The position numbers were made by a program, and so were the translations under genes. The notes beneath the pieces were generated by a model. The model worked only from the letters and a program-made list of their open reading frames with translations, ran no database searches and was not told the DNA's origin. A stretch of 64,000 nucleotides of DNA from Streblospio benedicti. Its lineage: Eukaryota > Annelida > Polychaeta > Spionida > Spionidae. Each line of letters begins with the position of its first letter. Within the stretch, counting starts at the first letter, position 1. This document shows, piece by piece, positions 13,628 to 25,600 of the stretch. The stretch lies in assembly GCA_019095985.1 (NCBI GenBank), contig CM032660.1, positions 37,655,640-37,719,639 on the forward strand, written 5' to 3'.

Positions 13628-16600
13628 ATGGTACAAAAACTTGGAGTTTACAAGTCATCTTCTAAAGAACCTGAGCTTAATATGGGCAACGTTGCTGACT
13701 TTGCTTTGTTCGTGAGAACCAATACATACGCCGTGTATGTACTCACCATGTTCATGCTGACCTACCTGATAAATCAGTGGAACACGTGAGTACTCAATCT
13801 TACCTGGTCTCAAAAGAACCACACATCAATTGGCGTGTAACCATAATTATTTACTTTGATATTTTTTTATCTTCCCGTGTTATACTTCATTCATGAAATG
13901 TAGTCTTGCTAACCTATCCTTAGATCTTGTTCAGTATTAAACTTGGTATAAACATGGTTATCCGATTCTTCAACTTCTGTTAGAGTACCACCAGCGATGG
14001 ATCCGGGGGGGGACTTCGGGGGCTGAAGCACTGCCCCACCCCCATGCGATCTCAACCTCTTTCCATAACGCGCGCAAACCTACCCTCTTTCCAATCCTTT
14101 GTAAGTGTCTGCTTTCACCAGAAAATACTCTCAAGCTCTATCCTTCTATCAAGTCTATACGCATACCGGCATCCCACCCCCCACACACATATATATACTC
14201 TCAAGCCCCTGCCTTCTCTCAAGCCAAGCCCCCAACCCACAACCCTATGTGCTATAACCACACAAGCCCTTGCCTTCTCTCAAAGTCTCCCCACCCCACT
14301 GCCATAAGTTCTCCCCCACCCACTCAAGCTCCTACCTTCTCTAAAGCCAACCCCACCCCCTTCCCATCAGCCATATACTCACAATCCCCCCTCATTCTCT
14401 CAAGCTCTCACCTTGTCGCAAACCCCTATTCCCCCACCCCCACCTCAATACTATCACAGGCTGCCCCCATCTCTCAACCCCACTTCCTGCCATATACCCA
14501 CAAGCCATCCTATTCTCTCAAGCCGTCATTTTCTCTCATAATATCAAGTTACCCCATCCCCCTCAAGCGTATACTCACAAGCCCCCCCCCCCCCCCCCCC
14601 ATTCTCTCAAGCCAAGCCAAGCTCCACCCCCCTCCTGCTCATACGCTCACAAGACACCGCCATCTCTCCTACGCCGCACCATATACTCACAAGCCCCCCA
14701 TTCTCTCAAGCTCTCACATTCTCTCATGCCAAACGCCCCCCCCGCAAGCCATATACTCAGAAGCACACACACCCCACCCCAACCCCCCAACCCCGCTTTC
14801 TCTCAAACCCCAGCTTTCTCTCAAGATACTTCTTTTCCCTCAGGCTTATGCTCACAGGCCCCTATTCGCTCAAGCCAAGCCCCCCCCCCCACACACACAC
14901 CCACAGAGCCAAATATTCAAAAGCCCCCCAGCCCGCCCCCACTCATTCTCTCAAGCCCCCCAGCCCCCCACCCCCACCCCCACCCGCGCTTACTCCCCGA
15001 CATATACTCTCAAACCCCACCCGCATTCTCTCAATCTCTGATGAAAATATATTAATTATGTTTAATTTGTATTTTCAAATTGTTGTTCTTATGTTATCTT
15101 TTATAACTACCCCTTGGAGTCATCAAAATCTCCGTCCGCGGGTCCCTGCCAGGCGAAACAAAAATTTCAAGCACCGACCCCCCCCCTAATTAATACGTTT
15201 CTCAATCAGTACACGTACAATTTCCTCCATACGGCATTTATATTCAAATACATTGTATATAATAAACATTTTAGACACTGGGTTTGTTTCATGATTAAAG
15301 AGAAATCAGTACACAACGTTCATTTTAAAATCCTACAATCCATAAAACACATGAAAATTCACGTGATTTATTTTGTCTGTCTAAAATTACCAGCACTACA
15401 TCGATTTAAACAAAACTCGTGCATTGAGACATCTAAGCAATCATGACGCGCCATGTGCATACAACACGTGCTTTCTTTCAGCTATTCCCTCGTCCCAACC
15501 AATCTCGCCATGGCACAAGAGATCGGGTACGGTGACCGGGAGTGCGAGGTGCGCGCGAACAATGTCACGGCTCTGGAGGATTATCTCCGAGAGCAGGGCA
15601 TCAACAGCACGGCCAGTCAGTACTGCCGCGACAACACACTGCTGTAAGCTTGCTCATATGTATGTCTGTCTGTATTTTTGTTTGTTTGTTTGTTTGTTTG
15701 TTTGTTTGTTTGTTTGTTTGTTTGTGGAAGTCTTCAACAAATACTGGAAGGACATGCGTCGTTCTAGAGGCACCTCTTCACAGCAAGAGGTCTGAGAAAA
15801 TACAAGTACTTTAGGATACAAGAGATTGTAAGATACTTTTCAGTTTGTGCTATAATAACATTGTGGAACCAGTTTATGGCTGGCATCTTGCACTGTCTTT
15901 TTATCTCCTTCATCGTCTTCACAATGAGACCGCGGAAATATGTCGAGCTAGTGATCTATGAAAGAGCGTGCCATGTCTATGGTGCATTGGATGCAAGAGA
16001 GACCGGGCATTCGTTGTGTACACGAGCCGTCTATACAGCACCTACCATTTACACATGCAATAACAAATATTTTCAAAATATATAAGAAAAACATAATCAT
16101 GAGATAACGTGACTGCACCTGTACACGCTGTAGGTGCGGCGCAGACGTAGCAGCCAACGTGTCTTGGTGCTTCTGGCGCTACACGGGGCTGGGCCGCCAG
16201 TACCAGCTGCTCGCCGGACCGCTCTACATCGTCATGAACGCCGTCGCGGGCGTGCCCATGGGTGAGGGGACGGGGCGGGTGTGGGAGGGGGCCTGGTGTT
16301 CAGTAGTCTTGCAGAGTGAAAATGGCTTTTTGGCCTCATGGGTAAGTTATCTGGTGCTCTGAGATCTATTGGTGCTTATTGGTACCCCTTGTTCTGCTCC
16401 AATGGGCTGACTTCTACAGGTATAGTTCATTAGCTTACAGTCTTTGTTTATGTGAGTATTTTTATGTTCAAGTAAAGGAGATAATCGAACTAGGGGATAA
16501 TCATAAGTACATCTGTCCTAATGCACAACTGTCAGTACACAATCTCTTTAGTCTCTACTGGTTCTCTGATGCCAAAAACTCAATGAGATCGTAGGGGATC

Positions 16601-19600
16601 TGAGCGTGTCCAATACGGTGAAAGTACGTTTCTGCGGCCCAATCAGCAGTGGCCTGCCCGTAGGGTTATAGCCGTATATGTAGGTTATTGATTGCTGTAG
16701 CACGTCATGCACTGTAAAAAAAACGTACTGTTAAAATGTCTGCACTGCCGCTTTCGGCCCTAACTTATCAACTAGCCATAATTCTATTTACACTTCTTAG
16801 TAATATCCCAGAGCCTCCGGATGACGTCCTCTACTCCTGTTCTGCATGTGACCAATTAAGGCAATGTTTTCATTCAGCCTGACGAAGCTGATGAGACATT
16901 TGTGAAAGTGTTTCAATATAGAATGACAGGTTTCCCCCGCAAACTGATGTCCGCTCAAACTAGACATAATACGTGCGTCACGTGACTTGGCTGCAGGCCT
17001 GCTGTGCGAGGTGGGCGGCGTAGACCGGCGCGCCGTGCTGGCGGCGTGCTGCGCGCTGTGGAGCGGCTTCACGCTGCTCACCGGCCTCGCCACGCAGTAC
17101 TGGCACATCGCGCTCTGCCGCACGCTCGTCGGCGTCTTGTGAGTACTGGTGCTCAGGGGGCACTGTCCGTGGAAAGGAGGTTAGGGTTTGGTGATGGGAA
17201 ACTTGGGGGAGAGGTTAGTATTTAGTGATGGGAGGGGTTAGGAGATCCAGGTTGTTTTGAGGGAGGTTAGTATTCACCTGGAGATTATCGGGAAAAAGGA
17301 TGGCGCATCCACAGCATTCTATAATAACCCATATAAAAAAATAAGTGGTGGGGATGGGAGGGAGGGGTTGTGGACTGCGCCCCTTAACCTTGTTCTGCCT
17401 CTTGTTACAGATGATGGGGACTGTGGAGAGATAACATGGCGCACGTGCTGTTTACGTTTTTGTGAATTGACACTCCTACCAATTATTTTTCATGTATAAG
17501 TTTTTCAAATAGACCTAAATTAGTTTTCACAGTAGTTGAAAGGAAATATTGTCAGAGGACACATTGAAGGATAGATCTATATGGTGGTGACCGACTACAG
17601 GCATATCGTGCTTTACTTCTGATTGATATGGCCTTTGACTTATTATGAGAAGGCAATGTTGAAAAAAGGCCTTCCTATTTCATGATACACCATATTTTGA
17701 TATCATTTGTTAGAAGGCATTCTCGTACATTATCTATTGTTTCCTATGGATGGTTATTATATATATACAGGGCAGCATAAAATTATATATTTCAGTGCTG
17801 CTGGATGTGCTCCATTTTGCTCGAGCATGATTTCTGATTACTTTGCGCCTGTAAGTAGTTTGTAATTCTATCCTCTTGTTAATAGGCCTATATTGTGTGG
17901 ATTTTGTGTGGATTTAATAATTGTTTTTTTTTGTTACAATATATGTAATGATTGATTTTAAGTACAACAATTACATAGGCGTGTAATGTGTCTTTCCAGT
18001 CTCAAAGAGGAGCAGCCATTGGGTTCTTTGTGTGGGGTATATATGTGGGTTATTCGCTCACATTCGTGCTTATATTAGCAGAGCAGAACTTGGGGTGGAG
18101 GTCTGTGTATTTTATTGCTGGGAGCCCAGGAATACTCTTAGCGTTCATCATATTGTTGACGGTAAAAGAGCCTACGAGAGGAGGCATTCATGCAGAAGGA
18201 CAGGCTAGTACATATTAGAAAAAATATAACAATGTTATAGTTTTTCAACAATTATATAGTTATCACATTGGACAATCATCATGGTTCTTAAACAATACAT
18301 CACTTATTTCGAATTTACTCATATGATAATAATCTCAACAATTGCCTAAACCTAACTCTGAGATTTACTTTTCAAGAAAGCACTTGAGGACATCCGCAGT
18401 ATGGTCTCCAAACTGAAAACAGCGGCCGTGTACTTTTTGGACCCCATCCTCGTCGTGCTATGCATTGGTCAGTGTTCAGTTTTTATTTTTATATAGCAAA
18501 AAATACACTTAATATGAATTGAACTTTGAAGTGTTACAGATCAATAATCTGGGACTTTTGTATTTTCAATTAGAATGGGTTAGAATGGTAACTAGATTAT
18601 GCAAATCATGGGTCAATTATCATAGTATATTCTATTGTTTATAATGTAGGTGGTGCTATACGAAATGGTGCTGGTGTCGTGTGGGCCTACAACAGTGTTA
18701 ACTTCTTTGAGTTCTACCATCCAGACGTGGCGGTAGGCGATCATTTATCCTCATAGGTCATATCAACATTGTGCACCATGTTTCAATGGTTTCTAAATGT
18801 TCACTAAACATTCTTGAAGCAATGGCTGGTGTTTGCATCAGCCCCCTACATTACCGGATACCACAAGGGACTAATGGACTATAACTCAGTTTTGGTCGTT
18901 TTACCATAAAACCATACAATTCATACAACATATGACGTATAGTGGCAGTGATCCCGTGTTCGCTCATCTAAGATTCCATCTGTATGGAATAGTGACAACT
19001 AAAACTATTGAAAACTCAAATTACTTTCGTTCACTTCGTCTATCCCACAGGTGGAGAAGTGGCTGTCGTGGATTCCGCTGGTGTTTGGTTCGATCGGCTC
19101 TTTCGGCGGCGGTTACCTGTCTGACCGTCTGTCAGCCGGCAGAGGTCCCAGCGGGCGCCTCATCGTCCTAGTCCTGTGTCTGGTGACTCGTTTTCGCCCA
19201 TTAATTTCATTTTATGATAAAAACAAGCAAGAATTTGTAAATGCGTATTTAAACAATGCATGTAAAATCCAACTCCCAACATTATTGAACGATTCATCAG
19301 CTATTATTTAAAATGAAAATCATGAATTCTTTTTAACAAGAGCTATTTAGTGCTTGTTACCTCCAATATTTCAATAGCTTGCAGTTCATCTTGATCACGG
19401 AAACGAGTTCATCAATAGAAGAAACCTTATTTTCTATTCATAGTGATCACGCGCCGTTTCAAAACGAGGTCAATGGTGCTTTATCAGTCACATGCTCATT
19501 ACCAGTAAGAAATCATGAATTCTTAATAGGCCCTATCATTTTGCAAAATATACCACAATAGAAGAAACCTTATTTTCTATTCATAGTGTCAAATGACTTA

Positions 19601-20820
19601 TCTTGCAGTTACTGAGTGCGCCGTTTCAAATAGGATTGCTCTACTTTGATGAGCCGTGGTGCTTTATCAGTCACATGCTCGGTTACGTGATTGGAGAAAT
19701 GTGGTTTGGGGTAAGAAATCATTACTCTTAATAGGCCAATTATCTGATATGTTGGAAGCACAGGCATTATATTTGCTTTGTTTCTGGCGGTGTAAGTATG
19801 CATGCATGCCTCCAGATAAGCAATAGCCAATACTAGTGGACAGATTTTTTGTTTTACTTTACACAATGATGATTGAGGCAATGCCAAAGTCCTTTGATTG
19901 TTAAGTAAAGTGTACTTTTCCATAGAGCCATTTTAAGCCCATTTTTTACATTTCATTTCATTCAATGTCCTTTAAGACAAGATGTTACAATTTTATACAC
20001 GATTTACACTATTCGTGACTATTTTTCACGTGCTCTCTATCCAATGTTAGTAGTATACTTACCCACTTAAAAGTTAACCTTCTAGAAATCCATTTGAGCT
20101 TCAACGTGGATTATTGCGTATTCAATCTTGAAATACATACTATTTGTAAAACTAACCAAACGCCATTTCACTGTCAATTGTTCATATCAAGTATGCGCTA
20201 TTGACGCTGTGCTTTTTGACTACTTTTTATCTAATTATCGGGGTTGTACATTTTTATTCATTAAGCCATGCTGTTACTACAATAGCATTTAACCCATATG
20301 TATCTCTTTTCACTAGGTATGTATCGCTGTTGTGATAGATCTGGTACCGTCCGACCTCACTACCTCTGCAGTGGCAGTCTACTTCTTCATCATTAACATC
20401 ATTGGCGGAAACATGCCACTTTTTGTCACACCCATCACTAATGGTCTTAACCTTAGAGCAGCAATGGTATGTGGTCTAGACAGGGCTTCTCTATTTGGTT
20501 TCATATGCCTATTGTAATATGCGCATGATTTGATTAAGTCAATTTTACACCAGAGATACATGTAATGATATATACAATACCGCGTGGTGTAAATCACATT
20601 CCTGTTCCAGGTGATATGCTTCCCAGGTTTTTATCTTGTGGGTGCTGTCTTTTTCTTTCTAACGTATTTAATGCTTCTACACAAAAACAAGACAAATTAT
20701 CCCATGGAGGAAAATAAAAAACAACAAAATACTGAAGTGCTGGATTTAAATGATGGGGTCATTTTACGATCAACTGAGCCGTTAACTACGAATGATGCAT
20801 TGTCAAAGAGGCAGTGTTGA
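13628..20820 (+). CDS. MFS transporter, spinster-like, complete 12-exon gene (538 aa)
   Basis: Exons: 13628-13785, 15482-15643, 16134-16261, 16997-17138, 17796-17850, 18000-18203, 18377-18467, 18650-18732, 19051-19182, 19609-19710, 20317-20466, 20611-20820. All phases agree; total 1617 bp. It predicts a multi-pass carrier of the major facilitator superfamily. TM1 is VYVLTMFMLTYLINQW. A long first outer loop (about residues 68-120) carries several cysteines and N-glycosylation sites N80, N94 and N115. The half-repeat signatures are DYFAPSQRGAAIGFF after TM4 and GGYLSDRLSAGRGPSGR after TM8. The last exon gives the final helix and a polar tail ending KRQC. Substrate unknown; spinster-like (lysosomal lipid or sugar efflux) is my best family guess. 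Donor 6 appears to be GC (CAG|GCTAGT), the only one that keeps VKEPTRGG in frame. The start ATG 13628 could instead be 13682. Confidence 0.85.
14040..15030. repeat. Pyrimidine-rich degenerate minisatellite in transporter intron 1
   Basis: Phrases of the type CATATACTCACAAGCC and CATTCTCTCAAGCC alternate with C-tracts for about 1 kb, all purine-poor on the plus strand. The 264-residue Pro/Ser/His-rich reading frame at 14247-15041 is produced by this repeat. It lies wholly inside an intron. Confidence 0.8.
15673..15725. repeat. (TTTG)n microsatellite
   Basis: About twelve TTTG/TGTT units lie 30 bp downstream of the exon 2 donor of the transporter gene. Confidence 0.95.
19415..19533 (+). pseudogene. 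Decayed duplicate of transporter exon 10 (pseudo-exon)
   Basis: The order AATAGAAGAAACCTTATTTT, CGCCGTTTCAAA, GGTGCTTTATCAGTCACATG and GTAAGAAATCAT is found here and again at 19557-19738, where it forms the real exon 10 with its acceptor and donor. This upstream copy has lost its acceptor (no TCTTGCAG) and two blocks of coding sequence, so it cannot replace the real exon. A local tandem duplication followed by decay explains it. Confidence 0.75.
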
Positions 20821-21300
20821 AACTCTAAATGAGCCATTGAGGAATTGTACTCCTACTGGAGACCAAGAAAGAAGGAATGTGTGTATGGGAGGGGGGAGAT
20901 CAAGAAAAGAAAAGAAAGTGTACTTGAGAACTTCTGATCCTTCCAGATGTAAATGAGAGGGTTTGTCAAAATTCTTGACAGCAGTGAAGTACAAACGATA
21001 AGTAGCTAGGGACAGACATCCCGGATTGCAGAAAAGCGAGGCTGTGTATAATAAATCATGCAAGGTTTTGGGAATCTCTTTTACACTGGATACATGTATG
21101 CATATTCAGTGCCACAAGGTAGGCCTACATAACGTGTGATAGAACAGTTGTAGTCTGTATATTTGCAAACTATAAATTGTACTTTTATAAAAAGAAATGT
21201 ATATATTGTGATAGCCATATTGGAAGTTTTAATTTTAATAAACTTACTCTTGAAGCAACGTATATGTCCGGGTATATATCAATATCTGCAGCCATAAGAT
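20821..21300 (+). terminator. 3' UTR of the transporter with AATAAA at 21237
   Basis: The stop codon ends at 20820. The first clear polyadenylation hexamer, AATAAA, is at 21237-21242, about 420 bp downstream, in an AT-rich context. The actual cleavage site was not determined. Confidence 0.5.
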
Positions 21301-21397
21301 ATTACAAGGACGATGATGTATAAGAAAAGTAACGCCACGTTACTACCCTCGGACAGTCGGGTACTGCCATGTCTGCCTTAAGGCAATGGCCCACATT

Positions 21398-21840
21398 ATT
21401 CGGGGGGCGGGGGGGGTGTACTTCCATAGTCACCTTATACCGCATGTGCCACTGATAGGCGTCACCTTTTCAACCCTGCAGTTTTACTAGGGGTCACCTT
21501 TTCCACCACTCAGTTTCACTAGGGGTCATGATTTCAACATTCCAGCCAGTTTCACTAAGGGAGGTTTAATCTCGAGGTTCAATATCTTGCTCTCTTTTTA
21601 TGTGATTTTGCATTATTGAGCCATAAAAATGCATAAAAGGTAAATAGTTATAGAAAATCTTGTTTTCATTACAGTGTCATGTAGAATATTACCCCTTGGG
21701 ATAATACCCCATTGTTTTCATCCGGTGGTTTCACTGGGGGCATCATTTTCATAGTTTCACCTGTTTCACTAAGGTGTATGATGTTGGACCTTCAGTGGTA
21801 CCCCCTATCCATTCACCCCTGAAGTACCCCCCCCCCCCGA
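21398..21840. mobile_element. Short element with G-rich inverted ends
   Basis: The left end (CGGGGGGCGGGGGGG then TGTACTTCC) is mirrored at the right end (GAAGTACCCCCCCCCCCC then GAGCC). The interior repeats the phrase CAGTTTCACTAGGGGTCA several times at about 30-45 bp spacing. No reading frame. Family not assigned; the G-rich ends resemble those of the element at 43541-44026. Confidence 0.45.
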
Positions 21841-22308
21841 GCCACATTACCACTTCGCCTAACCTTTCAGATTAGATCATTGTGAACAGCTGCAGAGCCT
21901 ATAGCTCCATAAACCCATGTTAGGTGGCACTGGGTTCGCCAGCAGTGTGGGCATAACACATTGTCTTCAATGCTCAGGACCGTCAAAAGAGGGGCTGCGT
22001 TGGGTGCGAACTCACCCCGCACCCCCTTTTTTTCTCCAAATCAACAAGTGACTACGCCTATTAATAGTTTTATAGATGATGTTTGAGCGTCAAATATTGA
22101 TAAATATGGTAGCCAAGAGCTACTTATTGTGGGGGGTGGGGGTATAAAACTTTGGGAGATGGGAGATTGACTTGGAAAAAAAATGGGAGATGGGAGATGA
22201 GGCAGCCAAAGTGGGATATAGCCAAACAAGTGGGAGATGGGAGACTGAGATTTTTTCGACATATTTTTTTCAAGGGACAACCTTTTACAGATTTTTTGGT
22301 TTTGAAGC

Positions 22309-22341
22309 CATGTGCTTTTAGTTAATGACGTCACATTTGCA
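22309..22341. repeat. Dispersed repeat, copy 2 of 2
   Basis: Matches 7926-7959 (ATGTGCTTTTAGTTAATGAC core). It sits 280 bp upstream of the start codon of the XNDC1-like gene. Confidence 0.5.
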
Positions 22342-22624
22342 ACACACTGTGATAGGCTATATGTGCACCCAAAGCTTGTACTGTGAGCAGGCTATGGTGT
22401 TAACACCTACACGACTATAGCACATGGGCACTTGCCAGAGTCCTTGAGATTAATGCCAATGCCCATCCCATTCGAAGGCGTTCCCTCTAAATGAGGACGT
22501 TGTGACTCGTGAAAAAAGCACAATTATCCCAGTACGATTAGGAATTCTTGCCAAACTCAGGAAGACGTATTTCACGAAACAAATAAGAAATTAAACAAAT
22601 ATTTTGTGCGCGCGGTTCAAAATT

Positions 22625-25600
22625 ATGCCGACAGTTCCACTTAAATACGTAGTGACGTTTAGCTCACAGGTAATGACAGACTACTGTTTACAACTCTTAA
22701 GATGCTACATCAATACAAGTAACCATTTCTTACGGACATCACTAGTTAAACGTACCCTAAGGGAACTTGCATATTTACCTAGCCCCGGGCCGGGGCCTGG
22801 TGATGGAGCAGGATGGGGCCTGGGGGGAAGCGGTTGGGGGGGGGGGGGTAGTATTTATAGAGTTGGAAGGACGACGGAGCCCCTACGTATATCATATACT
22901 CTGTATGAGTGTGAGAGGAGTCCATTTCATAGAGATTTGCATATGTTTCTGTAAATTGCCTCCGTGAATTTGGCACATTGTGGGGATGGGCTCGCGGTCT
23001 TCTTCTTCTACTAAGTTTTAGTATACTTAACAGGCTGTACAGGCCAAGCCTGACGAAATACGTTAAGTGTGGTTTTTGGGCAAGCGCGAGGTGCACTTGG
23101 CCGGCTTCGACTGAAGGACTCCACACTGTCACATTCTGTAATCGGTGACTTGAGACCATTCCTGTCCTTAATGCATTGTGCGTGGCACAAACGAGTTCGC
23201 AAAGCGACTGGTTTTCGATCGTGTATGAATTAGACGGCCGCGGCGACCTTTATTGATCAGACCCTCTCGTAATTGGACATGTACCTCCTCAGTCACAATT
23301 TGATAAAGGAGGGCAAGGCGCATGTTCGTGCGTCGGGACGTCAGTGGCTCACAGTCTAGGGAACGCAGCAGGGCAGTAACACTGCTCTGGGCGCCCCAGT
23401 CATTCATCACAAATCTGGCTGCTTGGCGTTGAATTTTTTCCAGGCTCTTAGCCTCCGAGCTGTTGGGCAGCGGGTCCCAAACTTGGGCAGCTATTCGAGG
23501 CTCGAACGGCAGAGTGCAAAGTATGCCATTTCTTTTAGTTTGGCAGGGCAACCATGCAGTAAGTGTTCTGCGGATGAACCCCAGTGATCGACTGGCTTTC
23601 CCGGACACTTTGCAGATGTGCGGTGAGAAAGATAGGTCACTGCTACGGTTGATTCCAAAATATGGGTTGTTGGTGACCGAATCTCCCTGCACAGCGTTTA
23701 GAAGTGGACCAAAACCTGAGTTTCCGACTTGCTTATCGGGAATATGTAGCATTTTTCGGGTTGAAATGCATACCCCAGACTGTGGCCCAATTCTCTGGAC
23801 GCGTTAGGTCCTCCTGGAGGATACGATGGTCTTCCGCAAAGCAAATGGCACGATACAGGAGAGCGTCGTCAGCAAACAAGCGGATAGACGACTTAAGACC
23901 GTCAACAATATCATTTACGTAGCACAGGAAAAGGATCGGGCCCAGGCACGTGCCCTGAGGGACACCCGACGACACCGGAATAGTTTTGGATAGTTTTGGA
24001 TGTCTTTCCATCTACTACTACGCGTTGTGTTGTACCGGCTAGAAAGTTTGAGATCCACCTGTGGGTATTCCCACACACTCCATAATGGTCTAGTTTGGCT
24101 AGTAGTTTCCGGTGGTTTACTACGTCAAATGCCTTACTGAAGTAAAGTATGACCACGTCAACCTGGTCTTCGTCGTGGTAAAGCAACAGGTCTGTTACTG
24201 TGCTGACGAGTTGTGTCACATAGGACCTAGCAGCACGGAAACCATGCTGGACAGGTGCGGTCTTTCCTTGGGGGGAGGGGGGGGGGTGGAGGTTGCTTAG
24301 TTTTCTAATGCTGCAATACTCAGATTTTTTTGTAAAAGGACACTAATATTATACTAAACTAGAGCAGGTACAGGAAAATCAATGTTGCATTGCACCAGGA
24401 TAGTTTGGAACCAATGGAGCAGTCGTCATTCTCCTAATTAACATTGCGTGAAGTATCAAAAATCAAAAAGCTTAGAGGCGGTCACCAGAGTCTCGACATA
24501 TCAGAGTCTCGTCACACGTACATTTTAGTGATATGGCGAGACTCTGACGACCCCATCTAGCATATTTATATATAGACAAATGAACGGAAAACAGTGAATG
24601 AACGTCATTCCAATAATGTGGTTTGAAACATTTCAAATTGCTACACTGAAAATATATTGAACACCTACGTTGATGTTGTTGTCAAATACATTACATTATG
24701 TAAAGATTTCGATGCTGTTTGAATGATAAAAGTATCTAAAAGTAATTATCGGAATTAATGTTCATTCACGAATTTCCGTTCGCATGTCTAAAGATTTCAT
24801 GCCTAAATCTTGTTTTTGCAAACCCTTGTACCTGTCAATGCACGTCTGATCTTTATGAAACAGTTGTCACCAAAGGATTTGTAAGTTGAAATCAGAATAT
24901 TTGCAAGTGTCTTGTATTTTATATCATTTATTTATCAGGATGAGAAGCATGTTGTTGAGAATCTTTTGTGTGGAGATTCATCTAAAAGGTGGTTGTCCTC
25001 TGCACAAGATAAATCGGGTCAACTAGAGGCAGTTTTTCAATTAGATAGAGCCTGTATCATAACACATCTTGACATAGGTAAGTTAAGTGAAGTTAATAGA
25101 GTACATGTATATTTGAAATTTCTAATATACATGTAATACTGGTCTGATGGTGATGTAGGATAGACTGCATAGCATTGTCACAATCAAAGTGTTTTACCTA
25201 CTTCTGAAAATTATGGTTTGCATTAAAATTTCAGGCACTGATGAGTGGTAGATGACAAGTTTGGTCCTCTTGTATAAACCCATGTTGTGATATGATTTAT
25301 CGAAATAAAATTACAGGTACATACAATACCTTCACTGTGGAGGTGTTGGTAGGACAGTCCTCATGGCCACAAGGAAAGGACTTCATGCCCCTATTGCATG
25401 CAGTGGCATTTATGTCACCAATGGATGCCCGTCTTGGTAAAAAGAAAAATTCATTAAGAATGTTCAAACAAGGTGAATTAACTTTCTTTCATTTATTTCA
25501 GTCGGCATTTGTTTTTGTCAACATGATTATGTCATTGAATCTTATAGCCAGAATAATTCTTAATTCAAATTTGAAAAGAACTTATATGATTTGAATCTCA

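Noticed and set aside
14247-15041. 264-residue Pro/Ser-rich open reading frame
   Set aside because: Created by the stop-poor pyrimidine minisatellite inside an intron; overlapping frames are just as open and no domain is visible.
24856-24881. ATG-containing segment with a GTAAGT donor just before XNDC1 exon 2
   Set aside because: Its phase does not match exon 2. The segment at 22625-22669 has the right phase and matches the XRCC1 N-terminal start.
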